From: Planctomycetaceae bacterium UBA2671
Lineage (GTDB): Bacteria > Planctomycetota > Planctomycetia > Planctomycetales > Planctomycetaceae
DNA: 18,747 nucleotides
Direction of reading: 5' to 3'
Assembly: GCA_002359185.1 (NCBI GenBank)
Contig: DEML01000030.1
Span: 42,475-61,221 of the forward strand
Below, piece by piece: positions 13,252 to 18,747 of this stretch (within the stretch, counting starts at the first letter, position 1; every line of letters begins with the position of its first letter). The notes under the pieces are model-generated. The model was not told the DNA's origin. It saw only the letters and a program-made list of their open reading frames with translations, and made no database searches. The position numbers and the translations under genes are program-made.

Positions 13252-13908
13252 TTGAAACGTTTTGTAATTATTGGCTTGGGAAACTTCGGACTGGCAGTGG
13301 CAAAATCGCTCACCGAAAATGGACATGATGTGATAACTGTCGATCTGAATGGCGATCTCACAGATCGACTGGCGACACAGGTCACTCATGCCGTTGTCGG
13401 CGATGGCACAAACCTCGAAACTTTGCAGCGAATTGGTGCAGGAGATGCCGATGCCGCTATCGTCTCAACAGGAGATGACATCTCTTCGAGCATTCTGGCA
13501 ACAATGGCTTTGCACGATCTGAAAATTAAAGAAATCTATGTCAAAGTCATTTCGTCAGATCACGCACGTGTGATGAAACGGATTGGTGTGACCGATACGA
13601 TCTTTCCTGAACGAGATACAGCGATCAGTCTGGCCACACGTCTGAGTGGATCAACTCTATTAAATTACGTGCATCTCGGAGAAGGTTTCAGCATTCAGGA
13701 GATGAGTGTGCCGGAACGCTGGATCGGAAAGTCCATTCGTGAACTCGGACTTCGCCAGCATTATGATATCACAGTGGTAGCCGTTCACGACATGCTGACC
13801 GGGAAAATCCTGCCTTCTCCAGACCCCAGGCACATTCTCAAAGACTCCGACACATTGATGATCGCAGGAAACGAAGCCGCTTTGGAACGAACTGCTCAAA
13901 TTCAATAA
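13252..13908 (+). CDS. ktrA: KtrA/TrkA-type RCK regulatory subunit of K+ uptake
   Basis: A cytosolic nucleotide-binding gating ring for the KtrB pore, 218 residues. The Rossmann RCK_N domain starts KRFVIIGLGNFG (glycine motif at residues 8-13), with acidic Asp31 after beta-2 for the ribose. RCK_C occupies about 140-214 (FSIQEMSVPERWIGKSIRELGLR onward). The TTG at 13252 is chosen because GGAG (13241-13244) is 7 nt upstream and family proteins begin right before the first strand; an in-frame GTG at 13228 would add eight residues. The gene begins 32 nt after ktrB and must be cotranscribed with it. Confidence 0.94.
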   Translation: MKRFVIIGLGNFGLAVAKSLTENGHDVITVDLNGDLTDRLATQVTHAVVGDGTNLETLQRIGAGDADAAIVSTGDDISSSILATMALHDLKIKEIYVKVISSDHARVMKRIGVTDTIFPERDTAISLATRLSGSTLLNYVHLGEGFSIQEMSVPERWIGKSIRELGLRQHYDITVVAVHDMLTGKILPSPDPRHILKDSDTLMIAGNEAALERTAQIQ

Positions 13909-14020
13909 AGTTGAAAACAGATACCGTGAACGATTTTTAAGTCCAGACTTGCCTGAGGAACAACGTTTTGGAGAATAGAACCATTCAATAACTTACCGTA
14001 TGTTGTGGGAGTGTTCCAAA
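13909..14020. other. Intergenic region downstream of ktrA
   Basis: This 112-bp stretch shows no strong terminator after ktrA; the best candidate is a short CGT-gaa-CG followed by ATTTTT near 13937-13948. GGGAG (14007-14011) before the Tat-signal ORF is the other notable element. No convincing promoter was found. Confidence 0.3.
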
Positions 14021-14155
14021 ATGTCACAAATTTCTCGTCGCTCGTTTTTGAAAACGTCTGCGGTAGGCGGAGTGCTTATGGGCATGACCGCAGTGGCACA
14101 CACCCCTAAGTTTAAAGGGAACAATCCACTGCATCTACTTTTTGAAAATGTTTGA
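14021..14155 (+). CDS. 44-codon ORF with twin-arginine (Tat) signal peptide
   Basis: The ORF runs from ATG at 14021 to TGA at 14153-14155, with GGGAG (14007-14011) 9 nt upstream. It encodes MSQISRRSFLKTSAVGG followed by a hydrophobic stretch and AVAHTP: an SRRSFLK Tat motif, an h-region and a plausible AxA cleavage site. Only about 18 residues would remain after cleavage. It is either a real small exported peptide or the surviving start of a larger Tat substrate whose body was lost; planctomycetes have many large proteins with this N-terminus. The Shine-Dalgarno and intact signal favour expression. The six As used by the minus-strand terminator of pepA begin at its last base. Confidence 0.6.
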   Translation: MSQISRRSFLKTSAVGGVLMGMTAVAHTPKFKGNNPLHLLFENV

Positions 14156-14184
14156 AAAAACTCTGCATTCTCAACGGAATGCAG
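14155..14184 (-). terminator. Intrinsic terminator of pepA
   Basis: On the minus strand CTGCATTC (14184-14177), a 6-nt loop and GAATGCAG (14170-14163) are followed by AG and six Ts (14160-14155). The stem begins 26 nt past the pepA stop codon. Read on the plus strand, the hairpin also follows the Tat-signal ORF, but with only a weak T-run (TTCT), so it may be partly bidirectional. Confidence 0.8.
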
Positions 14185-14210
14185 TTCTGATAGAAATGTT
14201 CACACAGGAT

Positions 14211-15692
14211 CTACGAAACACCTGTCTTCAACAGATTCACCACACTGCGAATCATAACACCGCTCGCTCCTCCTTCGCGTTCCGGTTTGCTGTCGGTGCG
14301 GAAGGCGGGGCCGGCGATGTCGCAGTGGATCCACGGCGTATCCGAGACAAATTTTTCCAGGAACTTGGCGGCAGTAATTGCTCCTCCCCAGCGGGAGCCG
14401 ACGTTTTTGCAATCGGCGATGTCGGACTTGAGTTGATCGTTGAAAGAATCGCACATCGGCATCTGCCAGGCTTTTTCTCCGGTGGCCTCGGCTGACTTCA
14501 TCAACTGATCACACCATTCCTGATTATTCGTGAACACTCCCGTGTAATCTTCTCCTAAAGCAACCACGCAGGATCCGGTGAGAGTGGCAAAGTCGATCAG
14601 CTTTGATGTTCCCTCATCGACGGCATAACAGAGCACATCCGCCAGGACGAGTCGCCCCTCGGCATCGGTGTTCAAGACTTCGATGGTCGTGCCATTGCGA
14701 GCCGTGAGGACATCGCCTACCCGGTACGATTTCCCGCTGATCATGTTCTCTGCCAGGCCCATGTAACATCGCAGGTTGACGGGCAGTTTCAATTCCGCAA
14801 CCGCCTGCATGACTGCCAGGACTGTTGCTGCTCCCGACATATCCGACTTCATCGTCTTCATGCTGTCGGTTGGTTTGATGGAAAGCCCACCACTGTCGTA
14901 GGTGACTCCCTTTCCGACGAGACCGATAAAGGGAGCATCGCCATTGCCCTGATATTCGAGCTTCACCATTCGCGGCGGTTCATCAGATCCTTTGGCCACG
15001 CCGAGCATCGAGTTCATGCGCTCGGCTTCAAGTTGTGCAACATCGAAGATCTCGCATTTGACTCCGACAGTATTCGCTACAGCCGAGGCTCGATCGGCAA
15101 AGGCGACAGGCGTTACTTCATCGGCTGTCCGATTGATCAAATCGCGAGCCAGATTGATCGCTCGCCCCATTGCCCGACCTGAAGCGATCATGTTTTCATC
15201 ATCGGAAGAGTTGCCGATGAGGGTCACCTTCTGATACGGATGCTTTTTCGGTTCCTGCTGATAAACCGCCTGAGATTGCACACCGGCTTCGAGAGCCATC
15301 GCTGCCAGCTCGAGTTGCGCAGAGTCATCGAGTTGATCTCCAATAACTTCAGGAAGGACCCAGGCCACCTGCCGCTTCGGTTGATCGCACAACGCACGAG
15401 CAGCAATTGAGAATAGACGATACCGTTCCTGCTCGCAGGATTTGACATCGTCAGATGCTCCCAATCCGACTAACAAAATCCGCTTGGGTAGCGATTCGCT
15501 CAGGCCCAGTAACTGTTTGGTTTCTCCGGATTTCTTCGGTAAATCCCCCGCAGTTGCGACCCGTTTGACAACATCCGCGACCTCATCGGGGATTTCTGCA
15601 GAAAGAGTTGGGTTGTCTCCAGAAGTGACAAACAAAACCAGCCAGTCGAGAGTTGTCAGTTCGGTAAGTTTGGGGCTGAGGGTGATTTCCAT
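14211..15692 (-). CDS. pepA: Leucyl aminopeptidase, M17 family (cytosol aminopeptidase)
   Basis: A two-metal exopeptidase that removes N-terminal residues from peptides in the cytoplasm. The 493 residues comprise an N-terminal macro-like domain and a C-terminal catalytic domain. The M17 signature NTDAEGRLVLAD carries metal ligands Asp and Glu and the catalytic Arg. GKGVTYDSGGLSIKP (Lys and Asp ligands) and MKSDMSGAATV (Asp ligand and helix) are intact, so the enzyme should be active. The family is normally hexameric. The start ATG has GGAG (15702-15699) 6 nt upstream. No operon partner is evident: the next gene upstream on this strand is 192 nt away with a repeat between, and a strong terminator follows. 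Confidence 0.96.
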   Translation of the reverse strand: MEITLSPKLTELTTLDWLVLFVTSGDNPTLSAEIPDEVADVVKRVATAGDLPKKSGETKQLLGLSESLPKRILLVGLGASDDVKSCEQERYRLFSIAARALCDQPKRQVAWVLPEVIGDQLDDSAQLELAAMALEAGVQSQAVYQQEPKKHPYQKVTLIGNSSDDENMIASGRAMGRAINLARDLINRTADEVTPVAFADRASAVANTVGVKCEIFDVAQLEAERMNSMLGVAKGSDEPPRMVKLEYQGNGDAPFIGLVGKGVTYDSGGLSIKPTDSMKTMKSDMSGAATVLAVMQAVAELKLPVNLRCYMGLAENMISGKSYRVGDVLTARNGTTIEVLNTDAEGRLVLADVLCYAVDEGTSKLIDFATLTGSCVVALGEDYTGVFTNNQEWCDQLMKSAEATGEKAWQMPMCDSFNDQLKSDIADCKNVGSRWGGAITAAKFLEKFVSDTPWIHCDIAGPAFRTDSKPEREGGASGVMIRSVVNLLKTGVS

Positions 15693-15731
15693 TCTGAACT
15701 CCGTTTCGAGATTATTATTTCAGGCGAGCCG

Positions 15732-15745
15732 AGTCAGTACTGACT
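15732..15745. promoter_or_regulatory. Perfect 14-bp palindrome upstream of pepA
   Basis: AGTCAGTACTGACT lies 40 nt upstream of the pepA start codon and is a perfect dyad without a spacer, as expected for a protein-binding site rather than an RNA hairpin. TTGAGC on the minus strand (15759-15754) lies beside it, but no good -10 was found, so an operator role is speculative. Confidence 0.35.
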
Positions 15746-15774
15746 TGTTGTTGGCTCAATTTCTTTTTGATTTC

Positions 15775-15859
15775 GTAGGTTGGGTTAGCGAAGCGTAACC
15801 CAACAGTAATGGGTTGTCGACAAGATTGAGCCCATTTCGTCAGGCATAGCCTGACCTAC
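15775..15859. repeat. Cloverleaf-like composite repeat (three hairpins inside an outer stem)
   Basis: GTAGGT (15775-15780) can pair with ACCTAC (15854-15859) and encloses three inverted repeats. They are GTTGGGTTA (15779-15787) with TAACCCAAC (15796-15804); AATGGG (15808-15813) with CCCATT (15831-15836), holding the palindrome TTGTCGACAA (15814-15823); and GTCAGGC-ata-GCCTGAC (15839-15855). Outer and inner stems overlap by a base or two, so they compete slightly. It sits between the antiporter stop and the pepA start. There is no ORF. It resembles widespread intergenic repeat sequences; family membership is from memory and not checked. Confidence 0.6.
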
Positions 15860-15884
15860 AACTGAGATCTGAAGTTAACAATAT

Positions 15885-16985
15885 TTACATACTGACCACA
15901 AACTGCGACACCACATATACCACATACATGAGCACCAGTGGCCCCCCCATCCAGCGATCGAAATGACCTGCTCGCGTTGCTTTGAAAATGCAGATGCGGA
16001 AGTAAGTTAAAATCAGCAGCATCGCAGGTAGATGCAGATAAAGGAAGATTTCCGGAACTTTTGCGGCTGAGTCAATAATGGGCAACGCAGCTGCAGAAGC
16101 CGCTGCTCCGGTTACGAACAGGATGTTCAGGATGTCGGCTCCAATCACATTCCCGACCAGCAATTCCGGATGCCCGCGACGAATCGCAGTGAATCCGACG
16201 ACTAACTCGGGCAGTGAAGTCCCCAATGCAACAAGGGTCGCCGCGATCACCACTTGAGGAATGCCAATTCGAACGGCCAGTTCGGAGGCAGATTCAATCG
16301 AAATATGTCCGGAGAAAATGACCACCACCAGGCCGGCAAGCATCATGCCCCACAATGCCAGTGGACCTTTTGTTGTGACATGCTCATCAGCCACATGCAC
16401 TTTTTCTCCCGGCTCGGCATGTTCGGCAATGTTTTCGGAAACACGAGCCGTCGTTTCGTTGGGATGTCGTCGCGACCAGCGAACGGAAATCACCATATAA
16501 GCCGCCAGCAAAGCCAGCAGAATGGCTCCGTAATATCGTTCAATTCTCGCTTCTGATCCTTGTGTCGCAAACTGATAGTAGCAGACTCCCGCCAGTAAAA
16601 CCGCCGAACCAAACTGCACCCATCCTTGCCGTGAGAGGATATATTTGTCAGCTGGCAGACGAACCATCAGGCATCCCAGCCCAAAAATCAATGCGGTATC
16701 GGCAATCACTGAACCAACAGCATTCCCCAATGCCAGCCCGGCATTTCCGTTGAATGCCGCGAGTACAGAGACCGCACATTCCGGAGTCGTCGTTCCCAGA
16801 GAAACTATTGTCGCTCCGACAACAACTTCAGGCATGCCCAACCGAAACGCGATCGCCGAGGCTCCTTCGACCAGCCACTCGGCTCCCATCTGCAGAAAAT
16901 ACAGACCACCAATCGCATACATGACCAGCAAAATCGAGTTTGCATCTGAAAACCAGTGATGAGGGATGAGATATTCCAAGGGCAA
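15885..16985 (-). CDS. Calcium/sodium antiporter, CaCA superfamily (YrbG-like)
   Basis: An inner-membrane cation exchanger of 366 residues with about ten hydrophobic segments in two inverted halves joined by a charged cytoplasmic loop (about 174-210, with HPNETTARVSENIAEHAEPGEK). Both alpha repeats are clear: ATIVSLGTTTPECAVS with GNAVGS, and ATLVALGTSLPELVVG with GNVIGA. The paired acidic residues (PEC, PEL) are the ion-binding glutamates. It probably exports Ca2+ in exchange for Na+ or H+. The predicted start is a TTG at 16985 with only a weak GAAAG upstream. The next ATG (residue 22) would cut into the first helix, so the start is unsure. Confidence 0.9.
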   Translation of the reverse strand: MPLEYLIPHHWFSDANSILLVMYAIGGLYFLQMGAEWLVEGASAIAFRLGMPEVVVGATIVSLGTTTPECAVSVLAAFNGNAGLALGNAVGSVIADTALIFGLGCLMVRLPADKYILSRQGWVQFGSAVLLAGVCYYQFATQGSEARIERYYGAILLALLAAYMVISVRWSRRHPNETTARVSENIAEHAEPGEKVHVADEHVTTKGPLALWGMMLAGLVVVIFSGHISIESASELAVRIGIPQVVIAATLVALGTSLPELVVGFTAIRRGHPELLVGNVIGADILNILFVTGAAASAAALPIIDSAAKVPEIFLYLHLPAMLLILTYFRICIFKATRAGHFDRWMGGPLVLMYVVYVVSQFVVSM

Positions 16986-17500
16986 CTTTCAAGGGGTTTG
17001 CAAACAGGAGATCGCAGGCACAATTGTCCAGCAATCCGATTTTCCAAGCGACTCAACTTTATCGGCTGCGGACCTGAGTCTCAACTGTTCATCTGCGGAG
17101 AGTGTGAATCTCGGACAGACAACGCAGGAAACTTAGAGATCGTTCATAATTTCTGGACGGCAAGGGCGGATGGGGGAAACATCACATATTCAGGATTGAG
17201 AACAGAGCAGTCGTCGTGCTCGGTCGAGCTTTAAATGTCGCCCTCAAATCGCTATTCCGTAGTCAGTTTGAATGCTCTCCGATATTGAACTTACACGACA
17301 TTTTGCGATCGTTGGAATAGCAGGGTGCGTCTGGTCACGTGTGCCCAAACGGCAGATGCCGGTAGAAAGAGCACAACTGCGACTTCATCGAGAGTTCAGT
17401 ACCATAAAAATCTCCCGTTCAAAACTTCTTGTGACTTCGTCAGCCAGACGCACGCGTCTGGGCCATCCTGTCATTTATCGATTGCAGGAATACGACTGGA
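16986..17500. other. 515-bp intergenic region between antiporter and GH13 genes
   Basis: Both flanking genes lie on the minus strand, so this should hold the antiporter promoter and the 3' region of the GH13 gene. Short ORFs here lack start sites, composition or motifs typical of genes. Near the GH13 end there is an inverted pair GTGCGTCTGG (17325-17334) and CCAGACGCAC (17444-17453), and a near-perfect palindrome at 17444-17461. No clear promoter was found. Confidence 0.4.
17444..17461. repeat. 8-bp inverted repeat downstream of the GH13 gene
   Basis: CCAGACGC-ac-GCGTCTGG, forty bases past the GH13 stop codon. No T-tract follows on the minus strand. Its arm also matches GTGCGTCTGG at 17325-17334 in inverted orientation, and resembles the TGCGTCTGG of the repeat at 9497-9518. 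Confidence 0.5.
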
Positions 17501-18747
17501 CTATTTGATTGCCTCCAAATCCTGCGAAAGCACAACAATCGAATAAGGACCAATCGAGACTTCTCCACTGGTAGGATATCCGTCGCGATTTTCTGGAATC
17601 GTGGAGACGTCGTGGATGGGATGGTCGTCGAAGTCTTCGCTGTAGCCTGACCAGTCGGAATTGAGACGGACTCGCCACAGGCCCTCACTGGGGAATCCGA
17701 TTTGGTAGTTCTCTTTTGCTTCGTTGGTGAAGTTGAGCAGGACGATGACATCATCTCCCCGCCCCCCTTCGTTCCAGCGGTGGAAGGCGACGACTTTATC
17801 GACATTGTTAACATGATGAACGTTGATGTGCTGGCCAGTCAGTCCCCGTGAGACATTGTTCAAATTCCGGCGGAGTGAAATCAAATCGCCGAACAGACGG
17901 ACGATGCCTTTGAATCGTTTGGCGCGATCCCAGTCGAGAGGATCCTGATCGTCGAACCAGCGATCTTCAACAAACGCCTGTCCCTGCAGCAGCATCGGAA
18001 TGCCGGGAGCCGTCAATGCCATGCTGGCTGCCAGGACGGAAAGCTTCTGGGCAAAGTAATTGTCTGCTGCTCCGGGAGAAACTTCTTCTGCGACCCGGGC
18101 TTTCCCGTTGGCGACTTCGTCGTGTGATTCGCTATAGATTACCCTTTGAAAGGCATCGTTATTGTACTTGTAATTCAGAGCCTCCGCGATCATCCCCATG
18201 TCTCGATGAGCATCTTCTGGTTGCTGAATCACATTTCGAATCGGATGTACAAAATGAGCATCCCACTGCGTGGAAAACCCAGCTCCTCCCTCTTCAGCCT
18301 GACGTGTTAACCACGAATCGCCCTGCAAGTCTTCGGCTACTAATAAAATGCCAGGAAGCTTCGCTGCCAGATCCTGATTGATCCACTGCATCAGTGTCCA
18401 ACCTTCGGGGATATCGGACGCATCGATTCCGTTGACTTTGCGGATGTAGGCGGTCATGTCGTAACGAAGTCCATCGACATGATATTCCTCGACCCACATT
18501 TTCGCATTGTCATAAATGAACTGACGGACTTCCGGGCGGCCGTAGTCGGGACGAGTTTCACCCCAGGGCGTTGTGCTCTTCCAGTCGTTATAAAAGTAGA
18601 TGCCTCCCTTGTCGTTCTCGCTCCAGCCATCGAACTGCCAGAGGTCCAGATCACTCGGGCCGAAGTGGTTGTAGACGACATCCAAAATGACCGCAAAGCC
18701 CTCTTTATGAGCGCGCCTGATAAATCGCTTCAGTGCATCAGGCCCGC
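17501..18747 (-). CDS. GH13 alpha-amylase-family enzyme, glycogen-branching-enzyme-like (5' part outside window)
   Basis: The visible 414 residues are the catalytic core and C-terminal domain; the frame stays open to the window edge, so the N-terminus is missing. The four GH13 regions are present: DVVYNHFG (I), DGLRYDMTAYI with the nucleophile Asp (II), LLVAEDLQG with the acid/base Glu (III) and YSESHDEVANGK with His-Asp (IV). SHDEV followed by IPMLLQGQAF and DPLDW resembles branching enzymes and related alpha-glucan enzymes, where GQEF is usual; here Ala replaces that Glu. An all-beta amylase C-domain ends with GPYSIVVLSQD. It probably acts on cytosolic glycogen-like alpha-glucan, but branching versus hydrolysis (TreZ-like or amylase) cannot be settled without the N-terminal domains. 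Confidence 0.85.
   Translation of the reverse strand, partial: GPDALKRFIRRAHKEGFAVILDVVYNHFGPSDLDLWQFDGWSENDKGGIYFYNDWKSTTPWGETRPDYGRPEVRQFIYDNAKMWVEEYHVDGLRYDMTAYIRKVNGIDASDIPEGWTLMQWINQDLAAKLPGILLVAEDLQGDSWLTRQAEEGGAGFSTQWDAHFVHPIRNVIQQPEDAHRDMGMIAEALNYKYNNDAFQRVIYSESHDEVANGKARVAEEVSPGAADNYFAQKLSVLAASMALTAPGIPMLLQGQAFVEDRWFDDQDPLDWDRAKRFKGIVRLFGDLISLRRNLNNVSRGLTGQHINVHHVNNVDKVVAFHRWNEGGRGDDVIVLLNFTNEAKENYQIGFPSEGLWRVRLNSDWSGYSEDFDDHPIHDVSTIPENRDGYPTSGEVSIGPYSIVVLSQDLEAIK

Noticed and set aside
17272..17508. Plus-strand ORFs in the gap between antiporter and GH13 gene
   Set aside because: They run through inverted repeats, overlap the GH13 3' end on the opposite strand, and show no start context or motifs.

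Overview
The window looks like a piece of a planctomycete chromosome (Planctomycetota, probably the Planctomycetaceae side). The main evidence is a 1056-residue secreted protein of the PVC type, made of a beta-propeller 'membrane-bound dehydrogenase' domain, a HEAT-like helical region and a C-terminal CxxCH cytochrome. Supporting evidence is the moderate GC content, weak or absent Shine-Dalgarno sites on several genes, and intergenic regions full of hairpin-forming repeats. No tRNA, rRNA or CRISPR array was seen. The genus cannot be named from the sequence alone.

Layout. 1-201: repeat-rich intergenic DNA. 202-1984: a divergent nitric-oxide defence pair, flavohemoglobin (minus strand) and an Rrf2-family regulator (plus), with a good promoter and a small dyad between them. 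2180-5350: the PVC-type propeller/HEAT/cytochrome protein (minus). 5685-6164: an AT-rich orphan gene for a small membrane-anchored protein. 6165-6605: a cluster of intergenic repeats. 6606-8798: Tex, a nucleic-acid-binding transcription accessory protein. 8837-9496: a REP-associated tyrosine transposase (RAYT) gene enclosed by two 53-bp inverted hairpin repeats. 9741-11335: a MarR regulator followed 11 nt later by a TauE/SafE-type anion exporter, with a perfect operator-like palindrome over the predicted transcription start. 11339-11640: a 302-bp non-coding element with 15-bp terminal inverted repeats and a 6-bp target duplication (MITE-like), inserted exactly at the exporter's stop codon. 11801-13908: the KtrB/KtrA potassium uptake pair. 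14021-14155: a 44-codon ORF with a twin-arginine signal. 14211-15692: leucyl aminopeptidase (minus), with a terminator. 15775-15859: a multi-hairpin, cloverleaf-like repeat. 15885-16985: a Na+/Ca2+ exchanger-type antiporter (minus). 16986-17500: intergenic DNA with inverted repeats. 17501 to the window end: the C-terminal part of a GH13 (branching-enzyme-like) glycoside hydrolase (minus).

Functionally the genes are mostly stress and ion housekeeping: NO detoxification with its likely sensor, a MarR-controlled exporter, K+ uptake and Ca2+ export. The most interesting material is the non-coding DNA. It holds the RAYT/REP unit, in which the two flanking repeats keep their hairpins through paired base changes. 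It also holds the MITE-like insertion at a stop codon, at least four other hairpin repeat families, and the Tat-signal mini-ORF.
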